A stretch of 64,000 bases of DNA from Pseudoflavonifractor sp. 60 (GTDB taxonomy: Bacteria > Bacillota > Clostridia > Oscillospirales > Oscillospiraceae), in NCBI RefSeq assembly GCF_009911645.1, contig NZ_QWKI01000055.1, positions 18,884 to 82,883 of the forward strand, read 5' to 3'. The position numbers and the translations under genes were made by a program. Below the pieces are notes generated by a model. It saw nothing but the letters and a program-made list of their open reading frames with translations. It was not told where the DNA came from and made no database searches. Position 1 is the first letter of the stretch; the number at the start of each line of letters is the position of its first letter. Below are positions 26,995 to 35,969 of this stretch, in pieces.

Positions 26995-27147
26995 ATGAAA
27001 CGCAAACGACTTTGGAAAGCAGGAGGCCGCCCCAGACGGGGAATCGGCTCCATGCGTCTGAACCGCAGAAAAGACCAGCGGCTTAGACGCACAGACACAG
27101 CCCACAGAAAGGGGGTGAACACCTTTGGCGCAGACATCCCGGCGTGA
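26995..27147 (+). CDS. Small basic protein, function unknown
   Basis: 50-aa peptide starting MKRKRLWKAGGRPRRGIGSM, with about a third basic residues and no recognised domain. A good ribosome-binding site (AAAGGAG) precedes the ATG. The 3' end overlaps the start of the YqaJ-like reading frame by 23 bp. It may be a leader peptide coupled to the recombination genes or a nucleic-acid-binding protein. The evidence is the start context and the position. Confidence 0.5.
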   Translation: MKRKRLWKAGGRPRRGIGSMRLNRRKDQRLRRTDTAHRKGVNTFGADIPA

Positions 27148-27882
27148 CCCTCTGGTACTGGTGGATACCACCAGCCTCTCCAGAGAGGATTGGCTGGCAT
27201 ACCGCCGTCAGGGGATCGGCGGCAGCGACGCGGCGGCCGTTCTGGGCATCTCCCCGTTTCGGACCTCTGTAGACCTTTACTACGACAAGTTGAACCGTCC
27301 CATCGAGGATGACGGGGGCAACTGGGTCGCTATGGAGGTCGGAACTCTGTTGGAGGACCTGGTGGCCCGTATCTTCGCAAAAAAGACCGGGCTGACGGTC
27401 TACCAGCGCAAATCCATGTTTCAGCACCCGGATCACCCCTGGATGCTGGCCGATCTGGACTACCTGGTTATATCGAGAATAATGGCGAGCTGATTTTGGA
27501 GAGCCTGCGCCGGCTGATGGGACCGTCCATTAAGGATGCCCCTCCAGTTGCATTGACTCAGCCACAGTCCGCCAGGGTATTCCGTTACCTGGAACTGAAA
27601 GAGGAAAAGGGCCGTCTGGAGGCTGAAGCCAAGCGGCTCAAGGCCGAGATGGACCGTATGAAGGCCCTTATTCTGGCCGACATGGGGGGCAGTTGCACAG
27701 CAGTCTATGAGGATGCCAGCGGCAGCTACACCGTGACATTCCATCCCAGCTACAAGGAAAGCATTTTGAAGGACAGTCTGCTTCGGCTGAAGGAAAGCCA
27801 CCCGGACATTTATACGGAATATGTTTCAGTCTCCGAGAGCAGACGATTCAGCATAAAATATGCCGCCTCAGATGCGGCGTAG
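27125..27882 (+). pseudogene. YqaJ-type recombinase/exonuclease, internally deleted
   Basis: The first frame (TTG start at 27125 after GGGGGTG) reads WLAYRRQGIGGSDAAAVLGIS and GTLLEDLVARIF, the YqaJ nuclease N-terminus. After LADLDYLV, near 27473, it jumps to sequence from the family's C-terminal part (ENNGELILESLRRL onward), now in another frame that runs to 27882 and includes SESRRFSIK. The catalytic E-x-K core is absent. The join looks like a deletion of roughly 100 codons with loss of frame, so recombinase function is lost. Confidence 0.75.
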
Positions 27883-27895
27883 AGAGGTGAAAGTA

Positions 27896-30184
27896 ATGAG
27901 CATTGTCGCGGCCTTTGACAAAACACTCTTTTACAATGAGGCCAGCAAATACTGCGTCCTGCGGCTGAAAACTGCGGACCTGATGGTTCCAGAGGACGCC
28001 CGAAGCACTTACAAATTCAGTGACCACTTGATCCGTTTTGTGGCTGTGGGCTACGACCTGCCCCAGACGGATTCCATTAAGATGGAGCTGGAGGGCATCT
28101 GGTCCAACGGCAAGTACGGCTGCCAGCTCCAGGTGGAGCGTTGGCATGAGATCGTACCACCCACCATTGAGGGTATCCGGGGCTATCTGACCCCCGGGCT
28201 GCTGAAAGGGATCGGGCCTAAAACGGCCGAGGCCATTATTCAGCGGTTCGGCATCCAGTCTCTCTATGTGCTGGAGCACCAGCCAGAAAAGCTGCTGGAG
28301 ATCAGAGGCATTACAGAGGAGCGCTTGGAGGAGATCAAGAATGGCTATGCCACAAGCAAGGCCATGCGTGACCTGATGACTCTTTTGGCCCCTTTCAAGG
28401 TAACCCCTACCACAGCCATGAAAATCTATGAGCATTTGGGCTCAAATGGTGTGGAGCTGCTGCGGAAAAGCCCGTTTCGGCTGTGCCAGATTTCCGGTTT
28501 CGGCTTTAAGAGGGTTGACGCCATCGTACAGAAGTCGGGCGGCGATCTCCACGACCCCATGCGGGTCCAGGGGGCGCTGTTCTACACCCTGGAGAAGTCC
28601 CGGACCGAGGGCGGCCACCTCTATATGGAGGCGGAGACGCTGGTCAAGGAAGCTCTCCTGCTTCTGAACGAGAAGATTCCACAGCTGGACCTGCGGCTGG
28701 AGCGCCAGCAGGTGGAGCAGGAGTTGAAGGCCATGATTATGACCGACGTGATGGTGGCCAACAAGGGCAACATCTATCTGCCCCATGTGTTTACCCAGGA
28801 GAGCGAGACGGCCTGCAAGGTAGTCCAAATGCTTCTGGAGAGACCAGAGCCGGTCCGGCTTGCTCCTGTGATGGAGCAGATCAAAAGCCGGCTGGGGATT
28901 AAGCTGTCTCCCAAGCAGTCTGAGGGCGTGGAAATGGTATTCCGGCATAACCTGTCCATTATCACCGGAGGCCCCGGTACTGGCAAGAGTACCGTTTTGA
29001 AAGCGGTCATTGCGGCGTACCGACAGCTCTACCCCAGAAACACCATTCTGCTGGGGGCACCCACCGGCAAGGCCAGCCGCCGCATGGCGGAGACCACCAG
29101 CATGACTAAGGCCCAGACCCTGCACAGCCTGCTGAAGCTGCATGGGGAAGATGCCGGATGGCAGAAACCAGAGGACCTGGAGGCCGATTTCCTGATTGTG
29201 GACGAGTGCTCCATGATGGATATGTGGCTGGCCTACCAGATGTTCTCCCGGCTGAAAGCGGGTACGAAAGTGCTTTTGGTGGGTGACGCTGACCAGCTGG
29301 AGAGTGTCGGCGCGGGCAGTGTGTTCCGGGAGCTAATCCAGTGCGGTCTGGTTCCGGTTACAGTATTGGACCAGCTTTTCCGCCAGGCTAGGGACAGTCT
29401 GATCGCCCACAACGCGAAACTGATTAAAGATGGCAAATGTGAGCTGTACTATGGCCGGGATTTCAGCTTTGTCCAGGCCGATTCCCAGGAGGAGGCCGCA
29501 GAGCTGATTCGCACCACTTATCGAAAGGAGCTGGAGCACACCAGCGTGAGGCAGGTGCAGATTCTCACCCCCTTCCGCTCAGAGGGAGCGGCGTCGGCCA
29601 ACGGGCTGAACGAGGCCATCCGGGATGAGATCAATCCGGCGGAACCGGGAAAACCGGAGATCACCTTTGGCGGCAAGCTGTTCCGGCTGCATGACCAAGT
29701 GATGCAGGTTAAGAATGATAGTGATATCATCCTGCATAACGAGAATAACGAGCCTGTTTCCAGAGGTGTATTCAACGGCGAGGCGGGTATGATATCTGCC
29801 ATCCGGTCCAGCACAGTGACTGTCAACTTTGACGGCCGCTTTGCGGATTATTCTCTGGCGCACCTGGGAGATCTGGACCTGTCCTATGCTACCACCATCC
29901 ACAAGGCCCAAGGCAGCGAGTACGAGGTGGTGATCATCCCCATGCTCCCGGCCCACAAGATTCTGCTGTCCAGAAACCTGTTCTACACAGGGATTACCCG
30001 TGCAAAGAGGCGGGTAATTTTGGTCGGCCATAAAAAGGCGCTTTACATGGCGATTGGAAAGAGCAGCAATGGACGGCGCAACACACTTCTGGGAGAGCGT
30101 ATTACACTTTACCAGCGTGCTCTGACGCACAAGGCTGTTCCAGCTGCTTTGGACGGCGAAACAAAACTGAAAGACGCCAGTTAA
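27896..30184 (+). CDS. recD2: RecD2-like SF1 DNA helicase
   Basis: 762-aa helicase. The N-terminal part has OB-like and helix-hairpin-helix regions (GYLTPGLLKGIGPKTAEAI, LLEIRGITEERL). The motor has Walker A GGPGTGKST, Walker B LIVDECSMMD, VGDADQLESVGAGSV, and the C-terminal motifs YATTIHKAQGSEYEVVI and LFYTGITRAKRRVIL. RecD2 unwinds DNA 5' to 3'. The ATG at 27896 follows GAGAGGTG and lies 13 bp after the YqaJ-like frame. In mobile elements it usually works with a recombinase, which here is broken. Confidence 0.9.
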   Translation: MSIVAAFDKTLFYNEASKYCVLRLKTADLMVPEDARSTYKFSDHLIRFVAVGYDLPQTDSIKMELEGIWSNGKYGCQLQVERWHEIVPPTIEGIRGYLTPGLLKGIGPKTAEAIIQRFGIQSLYVLEHQPEKLLEIRGITEERLEEIKNGYATSKAMRDLMTLLAPFKVTPTTAMKIYEHLGSNGVELLRKSPFRLCQISGFGFKRVDAIVQKSGGDLHDPMRVQGALFYTLEKSRTEGGHLYMEAETLVKEALLLLNEKIPQLDLRLERQQVEQELKAMIMTDVMVANKGNIYLPHVFTQESETACKVVQMLLERPEPVRLAPVMEQIKSRLGIKLSPKQSEGVEMVFRHNLSIITGGPGTGKSTVLKAVIAAYRQLYPRNTILLGAPTGKASRRMAETTSMTKAQTLHSLLKLHGEDAGWQKPEDLEADFLIVDECSMMDMWLAYQMFSRLKAGTKVLLVGDADQLESVGAGSVFRELIQCGLVPVTVLDQLFRQARDSLIAHNAKLIKDGKCELYYGRDFSFVQADSQEEAAELIRTTYRKELEHTSVRQVQILTPFRSEGAASANGLNEAIRDEINPAEPGKPEITFGGKLFRLHDQVMQVKNDSDIILHNENNEPVSRGVFNGEAGMISAIRSSTVTVNFDGRFADYSLAHLGDLDLSYATTIHKAQGSEYEVVIIPMLPAHKILLSRNLFYTGITRAKRRVILVGHKKALYMAIGKSSNGRRNTLLGERITLYQRALTHKAVPAALDGETKLKDAS

Positions 30185-30186
30185 AA

Positions 30187-30228
30187 ATGAGATGCAAGCG
30201 CAGAAAAAAGCGCTGGTATCTCTTATTT
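30187..30228 (+). terminator. Hairpin after recD2
   Basis: GAGAT-GC-AGCGC pairs with GCGCT-GGTATCTC across an A-rich loop, followed by TTATTTAATTTT. It lies just after the helicase stop and may be a partial terminator. Confidence 0.5.
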
Positions 30229-30253
30229 AATTTTATGAAGGGAGAATATCTAA

Positions 30254-31159
30254 ATGAAAGAACAGAACCACACTTTGATCGAAACCGTCCCCGCCGCCCG
30301 GGAGCTGCGGAATGTGCCGGGCTTTGACCCAATGCGATTTGTTCGCGGGACGGCGGCCAAAACCGGCGAGACGGCCCTGAAGCTGGACCTGCCCTACAAG
30401 CGGCTGTGGTTCCGGCTGGCCTGCCCCGACGGACGGATGCTGCTGAATCCTCTGCGGATCACCGACCAGATGGCGATTTTCGAGGCCCGGCTCTACGCCA
30501 ACCGGGACGACGCCTCTCTGATCTCCAGCTTTACCTCCACACAGCTGGCAAAGGATGGGTCCGGTGTCCAGTACATCTGCAAGGCCCAGGACGAGGCTCT
30601 GAACACAGCGTTGGACAACGCCGGCTTCGGCATCCAGCTGTGTGAAGTGCCCAACAGTGGCGAGACCGAGACCCCGCAGGAACAGCCCGGCTCTGAGACG
30701 GCGGTGGAGCCTGCTTCCATCGCCCCCGAGGCCCAGCCGCCTGTAGAGCCAGCCAAACAAGTGGAAGCGTCGCCGCCCGTTCAGGAGACGCCCGCCCAGA
30801 CAGCGTCCAAGGTGATTTCCATGCCTGCCCACGAGCAGACGCCTGCCCCGGCCGCAGAGCCTGTGGCTGCCCCTGTTGCGGAAACACCTCCGCAGCCGGT
30901 AAGCGAGGCCCCTTCCGCTCAGGAACCCCCGCGCTATACCGCCGACATGACGGTGGAGGAGATTCGGGCGCTTATGACCCTGGATGAGGCCAAGGCAATC
31001 ATCGTCCCCCTGGGCTCCTGCGCGGGACTGACCCTGGGCCGGGTGGCCGAGGAGCGGAGAGCCAGCCTGAAGTGGTATCTGTATGCCAAAACCGACAACA
31101 TCGTGAAGGCCGGCGCTTCCATGCTGATGGAAGAACTGGGGGTGAAAAAAGCCGGGTAA
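30254..31159 (+). CDS. Mobile-element protein with a Pro/Ala-rich linker, unknown function
   Basis: 301-aa protein. Residues about 1-135 form a globular domain (FDPMRFVRGTAAKTGETALKL, RLWFRLACPDGRML, ARLYANRD) that resembles conserved element proteins of unknown role. Residues about 136-228 are a low-complexity Pro/Ala/Glu linker. Residues about 229-301 form a compact domain (TVEEIRALMTLDEAKAIIVPLG, LGRVAEERRASLKWYLY). A ribosome-binding site (GAAGGGAG) precedes the ATG. Its place between helicase and primase suggests a role in element DNA metabolism. Confidence 0.65.
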   Translation: MKEQNHTLIETVPAARELRNVPGFDPMRFVRGTAAKTGETALKLDLPYKRLWFRLACPDGRMLLNPLRITDQMAIFEARLYANRDDASLISSFTSTQLAKDGSGVQYICKAQDEALNTALDNAGFGIQLCEVPNSGETETPQEQPGSETAVEPASIAPEAQPPVEPAKQVEASPPVQETPAQTASKVISMPAHEQTPAPAAEPVAAPVAETPPQPVSEAPSAQEPPRYTADMTVEEIRALMTLDEAKAIIVPLGSCAGLTLGRVAEERRASLKWYLYAKTDNIVKAGASMLMEELGVKKAG

Positions 31160-31196
31160 GTTTCTGTCGTGTGCCTGATGGGAAGGAAAGGAGCTG

Positions 31197-32333
31197 GTGG
31201 CTATAGGTACGGCGGATTTTCCCTTTTCGATACTGGATGTGGCCGCCTTTCTCCGCCTGAATATCAGGCGGAGGGGACCGGACTATGTCTATGCGGACTG
31301 CCCGATCTGTGGCGACCGCCGCGGAAAGATGAATCTCAACCTGACTAAAAATGTCTGGCGCTGCAACTACTGCGGTGAGGGCGGCGGAATGCTGGCCCTG
31401 TACGCAAAGGTCTATGGGGTCAGCAGTTCGGCGGCCTACCAGGAGATTTGTGACGCCTTGCAGACCGGGAGCGCCGCCCCGGAATATACGGTTCCCTATG
31501 CGGCCGCTTCCTCCAATGAGATCCCACAGGCGGAACGGGCCAGCGTGCAGGAAATTCACCGCACCTTTACCGCGATGATGTCCGCCCTGACCTTGACCCC
31601 GGCCCATCGGGAGCACTTACGTGGCAAGCGGGGGCTGACGGACGCTGGGATTGAACAGTTTGGCTTCAAGAGCACCCCTCCCCCGCAGCTTTGCCGCACA
31701 TTGGCAAGGCGTTTGGCGGAACGGGGTTACACAGTACAGGGCGTTCCGGGCTTCTATGTAGACGACTATGGAAAGCTGACTGTCAAATTCCATCAGCGGA
31801 CCTCTGGGATACTGATTCCCATCCACAGCGTGGATGGACTGCTCTGCGGCCTTCAGACACGTCTGGATAAGCCCATCCGGGACAAGGACGACCCGCCGGA
31901 GAAAGAGGGGATCAAGTACCTCACACTGTCCTCCGCAGGCAAGAAGATGGGTACGACATCTAAAAGCCCGGTCCATTTTGTGGGCGACCCCTGCTCCCGT
32001 GTGGTCTATGTGACGGAGGGGGCGCTGAAAGCGGATATTGCCCACACCCTGACAGGCCGCACCTTTGCGGCCACGATTGGGGCCAACAATACCGCCGGGC
32101 TGGACCAGCTGTTTGCCTTTTTAAGCAGAAATGGCACTGAGGAAATCATCGAGGCGGAGGATATGGACAAATATCGCAACCCGGCGGTCAACCGGGGAGC
32201 GGCAAAGGTACATCAGGTTGCAATCAAACACGGGATGGCGTGCCGGCAGTTGATCTGGGACCCCCAGTACAAGGGGATTGACGATTGGCAGCTGGCGCTT
32301 CATCGAAGAGAGCAGCAGAATGAGGAACAATGA
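31197..32333 (+). CDS. DNA primase with CHC2-type zinc finger
   Basis: 378-aa protein. The zinc finger CPICGDRRGKMNLNLTKNVWRCNYC lies at about residues 35-60, followed by the primase core with LTVKFHQRTSGILIPIHS, a Toprim-like segment VVYVTEGALKADIAHTL and EAEDMDKYRN. It makes RNA primers for replication or transfer of the element. It starts with GTG after GGAAAGGAG. The stop overlaps the next gene by 14 bp. Confidence 0.85.
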   Translation: MAIGTADFPFSILDVAAFLRLNIRRRGPDYVYADCPICGDRRGKMNLNLTKNVWRCNYCGEGGGMLALYAKVYGVSSSAAYQEICDALQTGSAAPEYTVPYAAASSNEIPQAERASVQEIHRTFTAMMSALTLTPAHREHLRGKRGLTDAGIEQFGFKSTPPPQLCRTLARRLAERGYTVQGVPGFYVDDYGKLTVKFHQRTSGILIPIHSVDGLLCGLQTRLDKPIRDKDDPPEKEGIKYLTLSSAGKKMGTTSKSPVHFVGDPCSRVVYVTEGALKADIAHTLTGRTFAATIGANNTAGLDQLFAFLSRNGTEEIIEAEDMDKYRNPAVNRGAAKVHQVAIKHGMACRQLIWDPQYKGIDDWQLALHRREQQNEEQ

Positions 32334-32571
32334 GGAAAAGCTGAAACAGCTTGAACATCTGTGCACGGCCTGCCGGGAATTGGGCGCCGAGGTGCGGTAC
32401 CGCCCTGAGCATGGCTGCTTCACCGCAATGGTCTGGGATGGCTGGGATGAGCCCTACAACGAGGGGCCCGCCCAGGCCGTCCAGCATCAGATTCAACGAC
32501 AGACAGCTCAATATCCTGACCTGGTGTGCTACTGCTTCGATCCATTCAGCACACTGGTCTATGCGGTTTGA
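32320..32571 (+). CDS. Small conserved element protein, unknown
   Basis: 83-aa protein starting MRNNEEKLKQLEHLCTACREL, with a C-terminal half rich in aromatic residues (MVWDGWDEPYNEGP, CYCFDPFST). No domain was recognised. It overlaps the primase end by 14 bp and is followed by a terminator-like hairpin, which suggests coupled expression as the last gene of that unit. Confidence 0.55.
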   Translation: MRNNEEKLKQLEHLCTACRELGAEVRYRPEHGCFTAMVWDGWDEPYNEGPAQAVQHQIQRQTAQYPDLVCYCFDPFSTLVYAV

Positions 32572-32584
32572 GCAAATATGAGGG

Positions 32585-32625
32585 AAGGACGCAATATCGG
32601 TTTAACAGCCGGCTTGCGTCCTTTT
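32585..32625 (+). terminator. Terminator-like hairpin after the primase unit
   Basis: AAGGACGCAA pairs with TTGCGTCCTT across a 19-base loop and is followed by a T-rich stretch. Confidence 0.65.
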
Positions 32626-32656
32626 CATTTCAATATTTTGGGAGGTTTTTATAGAG

Positions 32657-33478
32657 ATGGGTATTTTTTCTGAGATTGATGTGGAACAGGAGAGCCGCGA
32701 TGAGCTCCAACATGAGACAACTGAACAGCCGCAGATTTCGCTGGTGGAATCTCCGCCGCCGGCTGAATCCGATTCTGAAGCGGAGCCGGCCGAGACCCAA
32801 TTGGTCGCCGACAGCCAAGACAAAGACGCAGCCCCGGCTGAGGACAAGGACGAGGAGACCAAGCGGAAAGAGCATGAGGCCGCTGAGGCCAAACGCAAGG
32901 CCGAATGGGAGGCCAGACAGCAGAAGAAAAAAGCTGCCATGCAGGAGAAGCTGGATCGTCTGGCCGCCATGAGCGATGATGAGGTGATGGTCGCCTCCAT
33001 GAAGCAGGTGAGCGCCGATACTGAAAAGCTGACCCGGCGCAATATGAAGGACTGTGTGTCAGAGCACATTCAGACCCTGTGCCTGGACAACCCTGCCTTT
33101 GCCCGGAAGGTCATGCACCCCGGCAAAAGCATGGTCCACTGTATCTGGTACATCAATCGAAAGGCAAAGGAGTTTGTTGAGCAAGAGATGAAGGATAACG
33201 ATATCAAACCGGAAAATGGTATCTATGGCAGTGATGTTCCGGACGATCTCTGTTATCAATGGGCTGTGGACTACTTCAATGATCCGGATGCCGAAGAGGA
33301 CAAAGAAAAGGACGAGCAGTTTGTTCCGAAGCCTTATATCGGTAAATCCGCCAAGTCAAAGGGTAACGCAAAGAAAGCTGGAACGAAAAAAACTGAAAAG
33401 AAGGGAATTGATAAGCCCAAATCGGAATCCCAGCCAACTGGAGATGACGGCCAGCTCAGTTTACTGGGGGTGGCGTAA
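32657..33478 (+). CDS. PcfK-like conjugative-element protein
   Basis: 273-aa protein. The N-terminal 90 residues are acidic and low in complexity, followed by a charged coiled-coil (TKRKEHEAAEAKRKAEWEARQQ). The conserved part has VSEHIQTLCLDNPAFARKVMHPGKSMVHCIWYI and YGSDVPDDLCYQWAVDYFNDP, the PcfK pattern. The C-terminus is Lys-rich. PcfK genes accompany pcfJ in Firmicute conjugative plasmids; their function is unknown. The stop codon overlaps the start of the pcfJ-like remnant (TAATG). Confidence 0.75.
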   Translation: MGIFSEIDVEQESRDELQHETTEQPQISLVESPPPAESDSEAEPAETQLVADSQDKDAAPAEDKDEETKRKEHEAAEAKRKAEWEARQQKKKAAMQEKLDRLAAMSDDEVMVASMKQVSADTEKLTRRNMKDCVSEHIQTLCLDNPAFARKVMHPGKSMVHCIWYINRKAKEFVEQEMKDNDIKPENGIYGSDVPDDLCYQWAVDYFNDPDAEEDKEKDEQFVPKPYIGKSAKSKGNAKKAGTKKTEKKGIDKPKSESQPTGDDGQLSLLGVA

Positions 33479-34459
33479 TGGACGGAATTGATAAAAAAGC
33501 CTGCCGCCAGTTTTTGGAGCCTGGTCGGACCCCCAATTCTGACTGTGGACTGTTCCTTTTTCCCAAGTTGAAATACATCATCTGCACAGCGGTGAAAATT
33601 GTCGGTCACCGGCGCTTGCTGATTTTGTGTCTGTATGCCAGGGGGAATACCCCTGGCGACAAACCGAAGTTGACCTATACCATGTTTCAGGCCAGCGACA
33701 GCTTTATTACCTATAACCATGGGACAGACACAAAAGCCGTGTCTCCAGAAGGTGGGAACTGATATCCGTGAACTGCGGCTGCTCCGTATTCTTCGGGCGG
33801 CAGGACATCAACCGGGCGATGCAATCTTTACCTGGGTGAATACCAATAAACTTACAGAAATGGATCAATTAACCTGCGCTCTGCATAATACTACCCCACA
33901 CAAGCTGATGCGTTACTTGGATCAGTTGTTCGCAAAATTGGGCAACAGTACTTATCGGGGATGCGCTGGAGTTTTGTCCGATTACAGAGATTATTTGGGC
34001 TTTTGTGAGCAGTTGGGATACGACTTGAAAAATGAATTTATCCTGTTCCCCAAAAACTTCAAGAGGGCGCATGATCAGGCCAACGATTTGGTAAAGCAGC
34101 ATCGAGTGGAGCAGTATGACCCGCAGATCGCCTCCATGCAGGAGAAGTTGAAGCATCGGTATCAATTCAAGTCTGACGGTCTTATCGTGCTGCCGCCCCA
34201 TTCCGCGCGGGAAATCGTTGTCGAGGGTCAAAAGCTGCACCACTGTGTCGGCGGATATGCGCAGAGCATGGCCGAAAAGAGATGTATCATTCTGTTCATC
34301 CGGCAGGAAGCTAAAAGGAACAAACCGTTTTTCACGGTAGAGGTACAAGGTGATAAAATTCGCCAGGTACGGGGTTCTAACAACCGCGCACCTGTACCGG
34401 AGGTCACCGCGTTTTTGGACAAGTGGAAGAAGAAAAAACATTTGAAAGAAGCTGCATAG
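33478..34459 (+). pseudogene. PcfJ-like gene, N-terminally truncated or frameshifted
   Basis: A 94-codon frame (33478-33762) begins MDGIDKKACRQFLEPG and contains LFLFPKLKYIICTAVK. A second frame (33719-34459, 246 codons) carries the PcfJ C-terminal half: DIRELRLLRILRAAG, DYRDYLGFCEQLGYDLKNEF, VVEGQKLHHCVGGYAQSMAEK and FFTVEVQGDKIRQVRG. Intact PcfJ proteins are, as I recall, roughly twice this length, and the two parts are in different frames. The second frame may still be translated from the ATG at 33719. Confidence 0.65.
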
Positions 34460-34474
34460 AATTGGAGGTTCATT

Positions 34475-34675
34475 ATGAAACAGCTTGGTAATTTGGCAAT
34501 CGTCTGTGCCCGGCGTCCCGAGGCGCTGATGCAGGTCTATGGTGGTAAGGTAACTGTCTATGTCGGCTCCGGCCCGGAGCGGGAGGTCTTACATACCGCT
34601 TGGGACAACGACGCAGAAATCAGCCGTATCGTCCACGAATTGAATTTTGGAAAATACGCGAAGGAGGCGGCGTGA
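34475..34675 (+). CDS. Small conserved element protein, unknown
   Basis: 66-aa protein starting MKQLGNLAIVCARRPEALMQVYGG, with a short beta-rich N-terminus and an acidic helical end. No domain was recognised. AATTGGAGG precedes the ATG. Its stop TGA shares one base with the next start (TGATG), so it is translationally coupled to the ligase-like gene. Confidence 0.6.
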   Translation: MKQLGNLAIVCARRPEALMQVYGGKVTVYVGSGPEREVLHTAWDNDAEISRIVHELNFGKYAKEAA

Positions 34676-35838
34676 TGGTACTGACAACTTTTCAGCAGCT
34701 GCGGGACTTGACCGCGCGGCTTAACCGTTACCGGCATGAGTATCACGACCTGAAGGCCCCCAGCGTGATCGACGAGGAGTATGACCGGGTTTTGGGAGAC
34801 CTGACTGCATTGGAGAAGACCATCGGGACCCGTATGGCGGATTCCCCCACCTGGAAAATCGGCTACCCCTCGGTAAAGGAGCTGAAACAGGTGGTCCACA
34901 CCATTCCGTTCCCCATCCCAAGGGTGGCTGCCCGGGTTGAGGATATTGCCAACTTTGCGGGCGAGCAGAAGGTTTTGATTCTGCTGTACCTGGACGGCCC
35001 GACCGTTAAACTGACCTATGAGGGCGGAGAACTGATCGAGATGACCACCCAAGGCAATGGCAGCAAGGGTGAGGATATCACCCACAATGCCAGAGCAATC
35101 AGCGGTATCCCCGCAAAAATCACCTGTCAGGAGCGGCTGGTGGTGCTGGGCAAGGTATTCATCCGCCCCAGTGATTTTGAGGAGCTGAAGAACACACTGA
35201 TAAGCGGCGATGGGAAACCTTACCCCAGCGGACGGGACTTTGCAGAGGACTCTGTCCGGTTGCTGGAATCCGCTGTGTGCCGGGACCGGCGGCTCACCTT
35301 TATGCCCTTCCACGTTCTGGAGGGATTTGTGATGCTGGAGACAAAAGCAAAGCGGCTCCAGGAGTTAGGGCGCTACGGTTTTTGCGGCAGCGACGGCCTG
35401 GCAAGCAGGGGCACCCTATCCAGTGAGGATTTGAACGGGGCACTTGAAAAACTGCCAAAGTATGCACAGAAGCAGGATCTGCCCCTTGACGGTATCCTGT
35501 TCGCCTACAATGATGTCGTTGTTTCCAAAACGCAGACGCAAGGCCAGGATATTCTTATATTTAAGACTGGAGGCGAGTGCGACCGGCGCCCTCCCTTTAT
35601 GGACTGCCTGGCAGCCATGAACATCCCTGAGCTTGGGATGAATGAAGTTCTCTCCCTGGCTCTGCATTTCTGTGACAACCTGGACGATTTTGAGGAAGCG
35701 GTTATGACCGGATATGATTTCAGCCAGATTCCCAGCGTCGATGCGGCGCTGCAAGAAAGTATCTGCCAGTGGTTTCAGGACGAAGAAAAACTGGTGTCGC
35801 TGGATGGAGCTGCGGGAACAGTTGGAGAGATGATTTGA
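34675..35838 (+). CDS. DNA ligase (LigA)-like protein lacking the catalytic lysine
   Basis: 387-aa protein related to the adenylation domain of NAD-dependent DNA ligases: LNRYRHEYHDLKAPSVIDEEYD, TTQGNGSKGEDITHNARAI, FIRPSDFEEL and LDGILFAYNDVV. The nucleotidyl-accepting motif KxDG reads YLDG (LILLYLDGPTV), so the lysine that carries AMP is replaced by tyrosine. The usual post-motif region and the OB-fold part are shortened, and only a helix-hairpin-helix-like tail remains. Ligase activity is unlikely. It is either decaying or has another role. Confidence 0.7.
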   Translation: MVLTTFQQLRDLTARLNRYRHEYHDLKAPSVIDEEYDRVLGDLTALEKTIGTRMADSPTWKIGYPSVKELKQVVHTIPFPIPRVAARVEDIANFAGEQKVLILLYLDGPTVKLTYEGGELIEMTTQGNGSKGEDITHNARAISGIPAKITCQERLVVLGKVFIRPSDFEELKNTLISGDGKPYPSGRDFAEDSVRLLESAVCRDRRLTFMPFHVLEGFVMLETKAKRLQELGRYGFCGSDGLASRGTLSSEDLNGALEKLPKYAQKQDLPLDGILFAYNDVVVSKTQTQGQDILIFKTGGECDRRPPFMDCLAAMNIPELGMNEVLSLALHFCDNLDDFEEAVMTGYDFSQIPSVDAALQESICQWFQDEEKLVSLDGAAGTVGEMI

Positions 35839-35873
35839 AAAGAGCGTATTACTCTGTTCCACACATACCTGTA

Positions 35874-35908
35874 GGGCGGCCTGTCATTTTGACAGACCGC
35901 CCTTTTTT
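35874..35908 (+). terminator. Terminator after the ligase-like gene
   Basis: GGGCGG-CCTGTCA pairs with TGACAG-ACCGCCC across TTT, followed by a TTTTTT run. It separates the recD2-ligase unit from parMR. Confidence 0.85.
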
Positions 35909-35936
35909 GATAATCCTGTTGAAAACGACGTATTAT
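35907..35936 (+). promoter_or_regulatory. Possible parMR promoter
   Basis: TTGATA and TATTAT are separated by 18 bases and lie 34 bases before the parM start codon, directly after a terminator. Spacing and position fit; the match is moderate. Confidence 0.4.
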
Positions 35937-35969
35937 ATTCGTATAAAAAGAGTAAGGAGGCGTGAAGCT

